DNA from: Burkholderiales bacterium
GTDB taxonomy: Bacteria; Pseudomonadota; Gammaproteobacteria; Burkholderiales; Burkholderiaceae_C
Direction: 5' to 3'
Assembly (NCBI GenBank): GCA_003963005.1
Contig: RXJW01000064.1
Coordinates: 1 to 64,000 of the forward strand
Length of the DNA stretch: 64,000 nucleotides
Below the pieces are notes generated by a model. It worked only from the letters and a program-made list of their open reading frames with translations, did not search any database and was not told the DNA's origin. Position numbers and translations under genes: made by a program. Below, one piece after another: positions 13,796 to 22,789 of the stretch; the stretch's first letter is position 1; each line of letters begins with the position of its first letter.

Positions 13796-16755
13796 CGTGG
13801 CGCGCCGTCGTGGCCTGGGTGGGTGTGTGTCTGGCGATGCCGGCACCGGCCGCCGTGCTCGATCCGATGAAGGACCTCGCGGCCTGGCAGGCCAGCGCAT
13901 CCGACCAGGTCCAGGCCCGCCTGCGCCGCGACGCGCGGGACGACAGCCTGTGCCTGGACTACGACTTCGCCGGAGTCTCCGGCTATGCCGTGATGCGCCG
14001 CGCGCTGCCGGTGAACTGGCCGGCGGACTTTGCGCTGACCGTGCCGCTCAAGGGTCAGGGCGCGGGCAACGACGTGCAGATCAAGTTCGTCGACGCCAGT
14101 GGCGACAACGTCTGGTGGGTCAATCGACCGGCGATGGCGTTGCCCGCCACGTTGAACGAGCTGCGCTTCAAGCGTCGCCATGTCGACTTCGCCTGGGGAC
14201 CGGCTGCGGACCGCCAGCTCACGCGGACCCAGGTGCTGGAGTTCGTCGTCGTGGCCGGCCAGCAGGGCGGCGGCGCCGGTTCGCTGTGCGTGGGCGCCGT
14301 GCGGCTGGACGCCCGCGAGCCGGCGCCGGCGGTGTGGCCGGCCCCGCAGCGTCAGACGGGCGCCGGCGAGCTGACGCTCGATTACCGACGCTTGCGCGAG
14401 TTCAACGGGCTGTGGTTTGCCCGGGGCGCTGCCAGCCGCGTGGAGGTGTCTGACGATGGCCGCCGCTGGAAGCTGCTTTCGGCCCAGCCCGCGCGGGCGA
14501 TGTTCCTCGGTGAGCAGGAGTGGCGCTGGCTGCGCCTGCGTCACGACGGCCGCCAGCCGCCGGACGTCGAGCTGCGCGATGCCCGCCAATGGCCCGACCG
14601 CAACGCGGCCGTGTCCGAGCTGGCGCGCGCGCTGCCGCGGGGCGACCTGCCCCGGGCCTTCCTGGGCGAGCAGAACTACTGGACCGTCGTGGGCGTGGAT
14701 GGCGGCGCGCAGCGCTCGGGTCTCGTCAGTGAAGACGGCGCCATCGAGCTGACGCGAGGGGGACCGAGCATCGAGCCGGCCGTGCAGCTCGCCGACGGCC
14801 GCCTCGTCACGTGGGCCCAGGCACGCATCGAGCACTGGCTCGTCGAGCAGGTGATGCCCGTCGTGCAGTGGCGGCATGCCGAGGTCGAGCTGCGCGTGGA
14901 GGCGGGCGCTGATGGGGCACCGACGGCGCCGCACCTGCTGGCCCGCTACCTGCTGCGCAACCCCACCGCCCGTCCGCAGCGTTATGCCCTGTTGCTGGCT
15001 CTGCGGCCCTGGCAGGTCAACCCGCCGCAGCAGTTCCTGTCCACGCAGGGCGGCGTCAGCCCGGTGCCATCGATGCGCTGGTTGGGCGGTCGGCTGGAAG
15101 CCGTCAACCTGCGCCTCACGCCGCGGGAGGCACCGACCGAGGTGCGTGCCGCGCCCTGGCACGCCGGGCCGGGGCTGGCCACGCTGCAGACCGCCCTGCC
15201 GCTGGTGGAGCTGGTCGATCCTGAACAGCTGCCCTCCGCCTTGATGCGCTTCGACGTGACGCTGGCGCCGGGGGAATCGTGCGCGCTCGGCTGGGTGACG
15301 GGAGGCGATGCCGCGGCCCTGGACACTCGGCTGGCCCTCGCGGCCGCGCGCTGGCGCGACCGCCTGGGCCTGCTGGAACTGCAGCTGCCCTCCGCAGCCC
15401 AGCCGGTGGCCGACCGCATGCGCAGTGCGCTGGCGCAGATCCTGATGTCCCGCGAAGGGCCGGCACTGCGGCCGGGCACGCGTTCCTATGCACGGTCCTG
15501 GGTGCGCGACGGCGCCATGATGGTGGCGGGCCTGGTGCGCATGGGCGAGGTGCAGGCGGCGCGCGAGTTCGTCGACTGGTACGCGGGCCACGTCTTCGCG
15601 TCGGGCAAGGTGCCTTGCTGCGTGGACCAGCGTGGTGCCGATCCCGTCGTGGAGAACGACAGCCACGGCCAATACCTCTTCGCCGTGGCCGAGCTCTGGC
15701 GCCACACGCAGGACCGCGCGCTGCTGCAGCGCCACTGGCCCCACGTGCAGCGTGTCCTGGCCTGGATGGAGGCGCTGCGCCAGAGTCAGCGTCGCCCCGG
15801 GGCCGACCCGCGCTTTCATGGGCTCATGCCGCCGTCCATCAGCCATGAAGGCTATTCCGACAAGGCCGCCTACTCGTACTGGGACGACTTCTGGGCCCTG
15901 CGCGGCTACAAGGATGCCGTGCAGATCGCGCAGGCCTTGGGCGACGCTGTGCTGGCGGCTCGCTGGGCGTCGTGGCGCGACGAGTTCGAGGCCGACCTGA
16001 ACGTGTCGGTCCTGGCGACGGTACGGCACTACGGGCTGGACCACATCGCCGGTGCCGCGGACCGTGGCGACTTCGATGCCACGTCCACGACCGTGGCGCT
16101 CAACCCTGCACAGGCCGACCGCCTGCCCGCCGAGCTGCTGCGTGGCACTTTCGATCGCTACGTGAAGGACACGCAGGCCCGCATCGATGGCCGCAAGCCG
16201 TGGCGCGACTACACGCCCTACGAACTGCGCAACGTCAGCGCCCTCGTGCGCCTGGGCCGCGTGGAGGACGCCCACCGCGCGCTGGCCTGGTTCTTCACGC
16301 ACCAGCGCCCGGCGGGCTGGCAGCAATGGGCCGAGGTGGTGTTGCCGGATGCCCGCGAGGTGCGCTTTCTGGGCGACATGCCGCACGCCTGGGTGTCGTC
16401 TGACTACCTGCGCTCGGCGCTCGATCTGGTCGCCTACGAGCGTGAGGCGAGCGGCAGCCTCGTGCTCGCCGCCGGCGTGCCGGCGGCCTGGCGGGCTGCT
16501 GGCGACATCGGCGTGGCCGGCCTGTCCACGGCCTGGGGGCGCCTGGACTACCGCCTGCTTCACCGCGCTGACGGTGGCTGGACTCTGCACATCGACCGCC
16601 GCCCGGAGCGCCTGCCCGGCGAACTGCGACTGTCCTGGCCGGGCGATGATGCGCTGCCGCGTGCCCACACCGCATCCGGGCCTGTCGCCTGGCAGGGCCG
16701 CGAGCTGCCCCTGCCGCCTGACGTCATCACGATACAACTCGACCCGGCACCATGA
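13792..16755 (+). CDS. Large exported six-hairpin glycosidase-like enzyme, family not recognised
   Basis: The 987-aa product begins with a signal peptide (MTWRAVVAWVGVCLAMPAPAA). The N-terminal half looks like two or three beta-sandwich modules; the first reads like a carbohydrate-binding or discoidin-like domain (WWVNRPAMALPATLNELRF). The C-terminal half, from about residue 540, is an alpha/alpha six-hairpin domain with SYARSWVRDGAMMVAGLVRMGE, VVENDSHGQYLFAVAELWRH and a YSYWDDFWALRGYKDA segment. RDGA-type sequences carry acidic catalytic residues in GH15/GH78-like folds. It is likely a periplasmic debranching or end-trimming enzyme on the same glucan (inference). It overlaps permease 2 and the GH94 gene by 4 nt each. 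Confidence 0.6.
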   Translation: MTWRAVVAWVGVCLAMPAPAAVLDPMKDLAAWQASASDQVQARLRRDARDDSLCLDYDFAGVSGYAVMRRALPVNWPADFALTVPLKGQGAGNDVQIKFVDASGDNVWWVNRPAMALPATLNELRFKRRHVDFAWGPAADRQLTRTQVLEFVVVAGQQGGGAGSLCVGAVRLDAREPAPAVWPAPQRQTGAGELTLDYRRLREFNGLWFARGAASRVEVSDDGRRWKLLSAQPARAMFLGEQEWRWLRLRHDGRQPPDVELRDARQWPDRNAAVSELARALPRGDLPRAFLGEQNYWTVVGVDGGAQRSGLVSEDGAIELTRGGPSIEPAVQLADGRLVTWAQARIEHWLVEQVMPVVQWRHAEVELRVEAGADGAPTAPHLLARYLLRNPTARPQRYALLLALRPWQVNPPQQFLSTQGGVSPVPSMRWLGGRLEAVNLRLTPREAPTEVRAAPWHAGPGLATLQTALPLVELVDPEQLPSALMRFDVTLAPGESCALGWVTGGDAAALDTRLALAAARWRDRLGLLELQLPSAAQPVADRMRSALAQILMSREGPALRPGTRSYARSWVRDGAMMVAGLVRMGEVQAAREFVDWYAGHVFASGKVPCCVDQRGADPVVENDSHGQYLFAVAELWRHTQDRALLQRHWPHVQRVLAWMEALRQSQRRPGADPRFHGLMPPSISHEGYSDKAAYSYWDDFWALRGYKDAVQIAQALGDAVLAARWASWRDEFEADLNVSVLATVRHYGLDHIAGAADRGDFDATSTTVALNPAQADRLPAELLRGTFDRYVKDTQARIDGRKPWRDYTPYELRNVSALVRLGRVEDAHRALAWFFTHQRPAGWQQWAEVVLPDAREVRFLGDMPHAWVSSDYLRSALDLVAYEREASGSLVLAAGVPAAWRAAGDIGVAGLSTAWGRLDYRLLHRADGGWTLHIDRRPERLPGELRLSWPGDDALPRAHTASGPVAWQGRELPLPPDVITIQLDPAP

Positions 16756-19700
16756 CCGCGCACCTCCTCCGCAACACCGCCGGTCTCCAGGCCGAGCTGC
16801 TGTCCCACGGCGCCGTGCGCCGGTTGATGGCCGGGCCGGCGTTGATGATCAATCTCTTTCCCGGCAACGAGCTGGAAGGCGGCCCGGCCAATGTGTGGTT
16901 GCGCCGCCGGGTGGACGGTGGGAGCTGGGAGGCTGTGCCGCTGCTGGGGCCGCAGTCCCCTTTGCAGGCCCATGGGGCCGCGCAGGCCTTCGAGATGCGC
17001 GGCCGTTGGCGGGGGCTGGACGTGCAACTGCAATTGCGCCTGGCCGAGGCCGCGCCGGTGCTGTTCTGGCACCTGCGGGTGCACAACGCTGGCAACGTGC
17101 CCTGCGAGATCGAGCCCGTGCTGGTGCAGGACGTGGGCCTCGCGGACTACGGGGCGGCCCGCACCAACGAGTTTTATGTGAGCCATTACCTGGACCTCAC
17201 GCCGCTGCAGCACGCCACGCACGGCGTGCTGCTGGCGGTGCGCCAGAACCAGCCGCAGCGGGGCGAGCATCCCTGGTTGCTGGCCGGGTCTCTCGGGCGT
17301 GCGGCGTCGTTCGCGACCGATGCCGTGCAGGTGTGGGGCCATGCCGCCCGCGAGGGCGCGCTGCCGCCGGGGCTGCTGAACGGCCTGCCCGGACGGCGCC
17401 TGCAGCACGAGCATGCGGTGGTGGCGTTGCAGGACGAGACGGTGCGACTGGCACCCGGCGAGGGCAGGGCGGCCGGCTTCTTCATCGGCGTTCAGGGCCA
17501 CCATGCCGCGGCGAGCGCTGACGCGGATCTGGCCCGGCTGCCCGAGTGGCTGGCCCTGGCGCAGGCGCAACCGGTGCCGATGCAGGACGTGTCGGGTCAT
17601 GCCCCGGCTCGCAGCCTGTTCACGAGCGCGCCGCTGCTCAACGGGGACGAGCTGCCGACCCCCGCCCTGACCGAGTTGTTCCCCGGTGAGCGCCGCCACG
17701 AGGAATGGGCCGACGGTGTGCTGCAGAGTTTCTTCACGGGCGACGCCGCGCACGTGGTGCTGCGGGCGAAGGAGCTGCGCGTGCAGCGCCCGCACGGCCA
17801 CATCCTGCGCAGTGGCCAGCACCTGGTGCCCGACGAGACGGCGCTCACCTCGACTTGCTGGATGGCGGGCGTCTTCCATTCGATGCTGACCCAGGGGCAC
17901 GTCAGCATCAACCGGCTGCTGTCCACGCAGCGCAGCCTGCTGGGCTTGTTCCGCACCGCGGGCCTGCGGCTGTTCGTGCGGCAGCCGGGCGCCGGTTGGC
18001 AGTTGCTGGGCCTGCCCTCGGCCTTCGAGATGGCACCGCAGCGCTGCCGGTGGCTGTACGCGCACGGTGGCGGCCTCATCGAGGTGGTGGCCGAAGCCGG
18101 GGCGCAGCCCGATGCGATGGCCCTGAGCCTGCGGGTGCTCGCCGGCCACGCCCTGGGCCTGCGCGCCACGCTTCACCTGGCACTCGGTGGCGACGATGGT
18201 GCATCACCGCTGGAACCCGTGTGGATGCACCGCGGCGAGGAAGTTCGCGTCACAGCGCCACCGGGCAGCGAGCTGGCGGCGCGTTTCCCCGCAGGCGGGC
18301 TCACGGTCCGTGCGTCGGGCCTCGCGATCGTGGGGGACGACGGCAGGCTGTACGACGACGGCGCGAGCCGCGGTGAGCCCGTGGTATGCCTCGACTTCCA
18401 TCCGGCCAGCGCTTTCACACTGAGCCTGCGTGCTGACCTGGTGCAGGCGCCGGCCGCTCCGCCGCAGCCCCTGGTGTTGCCCACCTGGCCCGCTGCCGCC
18501 ACGGCACTGGCATCGCTGCGCGACATCCTGCCCTGGTACGCCCACAACGCGCTGGTGCACTACCTGTCGCCGCGTGGCCTGGAACAGTACTCCGGAGGCG
18601 GCTGGGGCACGCGGGACGTCTGCCAGGGCCCGCTGGAGATGCTGCTCGCGCTTGGCCAGACCGCGCCGGTGCGCGACCTGCTGCTGCGGGTGTTCAGCGC
18701 GCAGAACCCGGATGGTGACTGGCCGCAGTGGTTCATGTTCTTCGAACGCGAGTCGACGATCCGGGCCGGGGATTCGCACGGTGACATCGTCTTCTGGCCG
18801 CTGCTGGGTCTGGCGCAGTACCTCATCGCATCGGGCGACACCACGTTGCTGGCGGAGGTTCTGCCTTTCCACGCCGAGCCGCCGGCGCCGCTGGCGGCCC
18901 ACGTGGATCGCGCGCTGGGGCTGATCCGCCGCCGCGTTGTGCCCGGCACGGGGCTGGCAGCCTACTGGCATGGCGACTGGAACGACTCGCTCCAGCCTGC
19001 CGACCCCGCCTTGCGTGAACGTCTGTGCAGTGCCTGGACCGTGACCCTGCACCACCAGATGCTGCACACGCTGTCGACCGCCTACGGTCGGTTGGGCCGG
19101 CATGCCGACGCGGCCCGGCTGGCGGCCGAAGCGATGGGTGTGCGGGCGGAGTTCCAGCGCCTGCTCGTCCAGGACGACGTCGTTGCCGGCTACGTGCTGT
19201 TCCCCGAAGCTGGCGAGCGCGAACTCTGGATCCACCCGCGGGACGCCCGAACCGGCCTGCGCTTCAGCCTGCTGCCGATGATGCATGGGGTGCTCGACAG
19301 CCTCTTCACGCCCCGGCAGGCCGCGCTTCAGGCCGACCTCATCGAGCGCCACCTGAAGGGTCCAGACGGCGCCCGCCTGTTCGACGCGCCCCTGCCCTAC
19401 CGAGGTGGCCCATCACGCCTGTTCCAGCGGGCCGAGACGAGCAGCTTCTTCGGCCGCGAGATCGGCATCATGTACGTGCATGCCCACCTGCGGTATGCGC
19501 AGATGCTGGCGCACCTGGGGCGTGCAGAAGCCTTCCTGGAGGCGCTGTCGCTGGCGCACCCGGTAGCGCTGCGCGAGCGGGTGCCCACGGCCAGCCCGCG
19601 CCAGGCCAACTGCTACTACTCCAGCTCCGACGCTGCCTTCGCCGACCGCTACGAAGCCCAGGCGCACTACGGCCGTGTGCTGGCCGGCGAAGTGGCGCTG

Positions 19701-20039
19701 GACGGCGGCTGGCGCATCTACTCCAGCGGCCCGGGGATCGCGCTCGGCCTGGTCATCGGGTCGCTGCTGGGGCTGCGTCTGGAAGCGGATGCATTGGTGG
19801 TGGATCCGGTGATGCCATCGCGGCTCGACGGGCTGACGGTCGACTTGCTGCTGGCAGACCTGCGTTTCGAGTTGACCTACCGGGTCGGGCCTCTGGGCCA
19901 TGGCGTGGTGCGGGTGGTTGACGAGCGCGGTCAGGGCCTGCCGGCCATGCGCCGCCCGCATGCCTATCGTCTGGGCGCACTGGCGCTGGCCAGGCCTCCC
20001 GCCGGCACGGTGCACCGCTGGACCATCGAACTCGGCTGA
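16752..20039 (+). CDS. GH94 phosphorylase, probable 1,2-beta-oligoglucan phosphorylase
   Basis: The 1095-aa cytoplasmic protein (no signal peptide) has an N-terminal beta-sandwich, a helical linker and a six-hairpin catalytic domain. GDWND at residues 741-745 (18972-18986) includes the general-acid Asp conserved in GH94. EQYSGGGWGTRDVCQGPLEML, FFERESTIRAGDSHGD and AETSSFFGREIGIMYVHAHLRY are further domain landmarks. The length matches characterised 1,2-beta-oligoglucan phosphorylases (about 1,100 aa, as in Listeria innocua) rather than cellobiose phosphorylases (about 820 aa). It would split sophorooligosaccharides with phosphate into glucose-1-phosphate and a shorter chain. Last gene of the operon. 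Cellodextrin or another beta-glucan linkage is the main alternative. Confidence 0.8.
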   Translation: MTAHLLRNTAGLQAELLSHGAVRRLMAGPALMINLFPGNELEGGPANVWLRRRVDGGSWEAVPLLGPQSPLQAHGAAQAFEMRGRWRGLDVQLQLRLAEAAPVLFWHLRVHNAGNVPCEIEPVLVQDVGLADYGAARTNEFYVSHYLDLTPLQHATHGVLLAVRQNQPQRGEHPWLLAGSLGRAASFATDAVQVWGHAAREGALPPGLLNGLPGRRLQHEHAVVALQDETVRLAPGEGRAAGFFIGVQGHHAAASADADLARLPEWLALAQAQPVPMQDVSGHAPARSLFTSAPLLNGDELPTPALTELFPGERRHEEWADGVLQSFFTGDAAHVVLRAKELRVQRPHGHILRSGQHLVPDETALTSTCWMAGVFHSMLTQGHVSINRLLSTQRSLLGLFRTAGLRLFVRQPGAGWQLLGLPSAFEMAPQRCRWLYAHGGGLIEVVAEAGAQPDAMALSLRVLAGHALGLRATLHLALGGDDGASPLEPVWMHRGEEVRVTAPPGSELAARFPAGGLTVRASGLAIVGDDGRLYDDGASRGEPVVCLDFHPASAFTLSLRADLVQAPAAPPQPLVLPTWPAAATALASLRDILPWYAHNALVHYLSPRGLEQYSGGGWGTRDVCQGPLEMLLALGQTAPVRDLLLRVFSAQNPDGDWPQWFMFFERESTIRAGDSHGDIVFWPLLGLAQYLIASGDTTLLAEVLPFHAEPPAPLAAHVDRALGLIRRRVVPGTGLAAYWHGDWNDSLQPADPALRERLCSAWTVTLHHQMLHTLSTAYGRLGRHADAARLAAEAMGVRAEFQRLLVQDDVVAGYVLFPEAGERELWIHPRDARTGLRFSLLPMMHGVLDSLFTPRQAALQADLIERHLKGPDGARLFDAPLPYRGGPSRLFQRAETSSFFGREIGIMYVHAHLRYAQMLAHLGRAEAFLEALSLAHPVALRERVPTASPRQANCYYSSSDAAFADRYEAQAHYGRVLAGEVALDGGWRIYSSGPGIALGLVIGSLLGLRLEADALVVDPVMPSRLDGLTVDLLLADLRFELTYRVGPLGHGVVRVVDERGQGLPAMRRPHAYRLGALALARPPAGTVHRWTIELG

Positions 20040-20263
20040 GCCTCGCCAGCGTTTGCCCCCTCGGGGCGTAGCAGCCCCGCGCCATGCGAGCTGCGTGGTT
20101 TGCCTTGCGAGCGACCATGTGATGTACCGCTCGCCAGGTGGCTCAGGCCTGCGTCGGTCCGCGGGTGCAAAGGGGCGCGAGGAGTGTCGGTAGGCTTGAC
20201 AGTTCAGCGGTCCTGGCGAGAAACCTGCGCCCAGATCCATTTGTAATCAACAGCTTGCACTTA

Positions 20264-20280
20264 TGGCACGGGCTTTGCTT
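20264..20280 (+). promoter_or_regulatory. Sigma-54 promoter upstream of a PEP-CTERM gene
   Basis: TGGCACGGGCTTTGCTT fits the -24/-12 consensus (TGGCACG-N4-TTGCW) at every conserved position, with GG (20265-20266) and GC (20277-20278) exactly 12 nt apart. Transcription would begin near 20289, about 25 nt before the ATG at 20314. Confidence 0.85.
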
Positions 20281-20313
20281 GTTGCTACTCGCAACATCTT
20301 TTCAGGAGTCGTC

Positions 20314-20937
20314 ATGATTCGCAAAACCCTTACCGCCATCGCTCTTGCAGCAGTTGCGGCCACCTCGCAAGCCGGTGTCGTCTACAACAATGGTTCCACC
20401 ATTGGCGGCGGCGTTTCCAACAACATGGTCGCTTGGCTCCAGGCCGACAACTTCACGCTGACGACTGCAGCCACGATCACGGGCGGTCGCCTCTGGATCG
20501 AAGGCCAGGGTGGTGCGCTGAACTGGAACGGTGCTTTGCAGTACTGGATCTTCGCTGGCGGCGCGACCCCGGGCGCTGTGCTGCAGACCGGTTCGCTGAC
20601 GATCGATTCGGTCACTGACTCGGGCGTTCTCGCGCAAGGCGGCCGCGACAACATCCGCCAAGTTGACTTCGATCTGGACATCAACTTCTCGGCACTGGCG
20701 AACACCCAGTACTACTTCGGCGTGCGTGCCGGCGGCGGAGACGTGGCATGGTCGGGCTTCACCCCGGGCAATGGCACCGAGTCGTTCAACGCTACCCTGA
20801 ACAACTGGTTCAACAACGGCCGTGAGCGTGCCTTCCTCCTGAACGGCAATGCCGGCACCCTGCCGGAGCCGGCCACGCTGGCTCTGGTCGGCCTGACGCT
20901 GGCGGGCGCGGCCGTGGCTCGCCGCCGCAAGGCCTGA
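20314..20937 (+). CDS. PEP-CTERM surface protein
   Basis: The 207-aa exported protein has a signal peptide (MIRKTLTAIALAAVAATSQA), an all-beta central domain rich in Asn, Gly and Thr, and a C-terminal sorting tag: LPEPATLAL, a hydrophobic helix and a basic RRRKA end. Exosortase recognises such tags in exopolysaccharide-producing Gram-negatives. The start is fixed by CAGGAG 9 nt upstream. It stands alone behind a sigma-54 promoter and ahead of a strong terminator. No exosortase gene is in the window. Function of the central domain unknown. Confidence 0.9.
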   Translation: MIRKTLTAIALAAVAATSQAGVVYNNGSTIGGGVSNNMVAWLQADNFTLTTAATITGGRLWIEGQGGALNWNGALQYWIFAGGATPGAVLQTGSLTIDSVTDSGVLAQGGRDNIRQVDFDLDINFSALANTQYYFGVRAGGGDVAWSGFTPGNGTESFNATLNNWFNNGRERAFLLNGNAGTLPEPATLALVGLTLAGAAVARRRKA

Positions 20938-20960
20938 GCGCTCCTTCGAACTGCGCACTC

Positions 20961-20986
20961 AGGGGGCTTCGGCCCCCTTTGTTTTG
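20961..20986 (+). terminator. Rho-independent terminator of the PEP-CTERM gene
   Basis: AGGGGGC (20961-20967), TTCG tetraloop, GCCCCCT (20972-20978), then TTTGTTTT-type tract. Confidence 0.9.
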
Positions 20987-21036
20987 TCCGCTAGCGGAAG
21001 CGCAGGGCCGCACGGGCGCCTGCGTCAGTGGCGTCG

Positions 21037-21396
21037 TCAGCCCGCCACGTCGACAAGTACAAACTGCTTGCGAACAGGTTCGAGCACTTCGAACTCGCCC
21101 TCGAAGCCCGGCGGGATGACACCGCCCTGGCCTGGGCCGATGTCCACCGCCCCAGCCGGCCCGTGAAGGCGCACGCGGCCTTCGAGCACGTGGAAGTACT
21201 CCTGTCGACCGGGCGGGAAGACGATGCGCCAGCGGCCCACCTCGCACGTCCAGACGCCTACGCTCATCGGGCCGGCCTCGTGCAACGTCCAGGTCCGGCG
21301 GTTCGGTGCACCGCTGACCCGGCGATCTTCGCGGGGCTGGTCGTGCACCGGTGTCAGTTCCTCGGTGCGGTCGATCAACACGGGGGCTGGGTTCAT
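21037..21396 (-). CDS. Small cupin-domain protein (Cupin_3/DUF861)
   Basis: A 119-aa soluble single-cupin protein. The segment GVWTCEVGRWRIVFPPGRQEYFHVLEGRVRL holds the first cupin motif (described at about residues 47-77), followed by GQGGVIPPGFEGEFEVLEPVRKQFV. (S)-ureidoglycine aminohydrolase-like and EutQ-like proteins share this fold, but nothing here fixes a substrate. Its ATG overlaps the stop of dtd by 4 nt, making it the third gene of a minus-strand operon CDF transporter-dtd-cupin. Confidence 0.8.
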   Translation of the reverse strand: MNPAPVLIDRTEELTPVHDQPREDRRVSGAPNRRTWTLHEAGPMSVGVWTCEVGRWRIVFPPGRQEYFHVLEGRVRLHGPAGAVDIGPGQGGVIPPGFEGEFEVLEPVRKQFVLVDVAG

Positions 21397-21836
21397 GCGT
21401 TGACCCGCATCGGGATGGTCACCGGGCCATCGTTGATCAGATGCACCTGCATGTCAGCGCCGAACTGGCCGCTGGCGACGACCGGGTGCAGCCGGCGCGC
21501 GATCGCCAGCGTGTGCTCGTACAGATGGCGCCCCAACTCGGCCGGCGCGGCACCCGAGAAGCTCGGCCGGTTGCCGCCCGACGTGTCGGCGGCCAGCGTG
21601 AACTGGCTGACGATGAGCAGGCCGCCCGCCACGTCCTGCAGGCTGCGGTTCATCTTGCCGGCGTCGTCGCTGAAGACGCGCAGCTTGAGCACCTTCGCGA
21701 TCAGCTTCTCGGCGACGGCGTCGGTGTCGGTCGGCTCGGCGCAGACCAGCATCAGGAAGCCAGCCCCGATCTGGCCGACCACGGTCCCGCCCACGTCCAC
21801 GCGGGCTTCGCGGACGCGCTGCAGCACCGCAATCAC
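21393..21836 (-). CDS. dtd: D-aminoacyl-tRNA deacylase
   Basis: The 147-aa enzyme removes D-amino acids (and glycine from tRNA-Ala) mischarged on t[18 protein letters not shown], the catalytic [21 protein letters not shown] loop and the C-terminal NDGPVTIPM motif identify DTD1. The start is GTG at 21836, overlapping the stop of the upstream transporter by 4 nt. Length matches the family (about 145-150 aa). Confidence 0.95.
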   Translation of the reverse strand: MIAVLQRVREARVDVGGTVVGQIGAGFLMLVCAEPTDTDAVAEKLIAKVLKLRVFSDDAGKMNRSLQDVAGGLLIVSQFTLAADTSGGNRPSFSGAAPAELGRHLYEHTLAIARRLHPVVASGQFGADMQVHLINDGPVTIPMRVNA

Positions 21837-22726
21837 AGCAGGTCCTTCGGGTCGTCGAAATGCGCCTCGACGTCCATCGGCAGCAGCTGGATGCTGGCGC
21901 GCAGCCCCGGCACGGCGCTCATCAGCGCCTGCTCCACCGAGGCGCGCAGGGCCGCGGCACGGCCGAGTGTCCAGGTGGCGGGCATGTGCATGTGCAGGTC
22001 CAGAAAGCGCCGCTGGCCGGCCACGCGGCTCACGAGATGGTCGAAGCGCAAGGTGTGCGGGTGGCGGAATTCGTCGAGCACGGCCTCGACCTTGGCCAGG
22101 CTGTCGGGGTCCAGGGCTTCGTCCATCAGGCCGCTGGTGGACTCGCGCAGCAGGTGCACGCCCTCTCGCAGGATGTTCAGCGCCACGACGATGGCCAGCA
22201 GCGGGTCGAGCCACATCCAGCCCGTGGCCATGACGCCCAGCAAGCCGGCCACGACACCGGCCGAGGTCCAGACGTCGGTGATCAGGTGGCGCGCATCGCC
22301 TTCCAGCGCCACGGAGCGCACCTCCCGCGCCTTGCGCAGCATCGCCCAGGCCATCGCGCCGTTCAGCGCGGAGCTGACCACCGCCAGCACAACGCCCAGG
22401 CCGACCGACTCCAGCGGCTCCGGATGCCGCCAGCGGTCCACCGCGCCCCACAGGATGCCCAGGGCCGCCGCGATGATCAGGATGCCCTCGAAGCCGCTCG
22501 AGAAATACTCGGCCTTGTGGTGTCCATACGGGTGTTCGGCGTCCGGCGGTTGGGCCGCCCAGGTGATCATGGCCAGCGCGAACATCGCACCGGCCAGGTT
22601 GACGAGGGACTCCAGGGCGTCGGCCGCCAGGCTGACCGATCCGGTCCACCACCACGCGGCGGTCTTCAGGACGATGGTGACCACGGCGGTCGCCACGGAA
22701 AGCTTCAGGTACGCACTGGGTTGCAT
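21833..22726 (-). CDS. Cation diffusion facilitator (zinc/iron efflux) transporter
   Basis: The 297-aa inner-membrane protein has about six helices and a cytoplasmic C-terminal domain, as CDF proteins do. [22 protein letters not shown] carries a variant of the metal-site motif (usually HxxxD or DxxxD; here DxLES), and [17 protein letters not shown] is the family loop. The second site is [15 protein letters not shown] (HxxxD). The C-terminus has the HLHxHMP-like [12 protein letters not shown]. Metal is likely zinc or iron (FieF-like). Divergent from argB with a 63-nt gap. Confidence 0.88.
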   Translation of the reverse strand: MQPSAYLKLSVATAVVTIVLKTAAWWWTGSVSLAADALESLVNLAGAMFALAMITWAAQPPDAEHPYGHHKAEYFSSGFEGILIIAAALGILWGAVDRWRHPEPLESVGLGVVLAVVSSALNGAMAWAMLRKAREVRSVALEGDARHLITDVWTSAGVVAGLLGVMATGWMWLDPLLAIVVALNILREGVHLLRESTSGLMDEALDPDSLAKVEAVLDEFRHPHTLRFDHLVSRVAGQRRFLDLHMHMPATWTLGRAAALRASVEQALMSAVPGLRASIQLLPMDVEAHFDDPKDLL

Positions 22727-22789
22727 CCCGTCATTCTCGCCAATGGCGGAGTTCCTAGAATGCCGGCCATCGTTCCCGGAGCCCGCCGC

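Noticed and set aside
13759-16737. 992-aa open frame on the minus strand
   Set aside because: Mirror of the exported six-hairpin enzyme; composition typical of antisense frames.
20196-20201. TTGACA as a -35 box for the PEP-CTERM gene
   Set aside because: No acceptable -10 box lies 16-18 nt downstream, while a perfect sigma-54 promoter is at 20264-20280.
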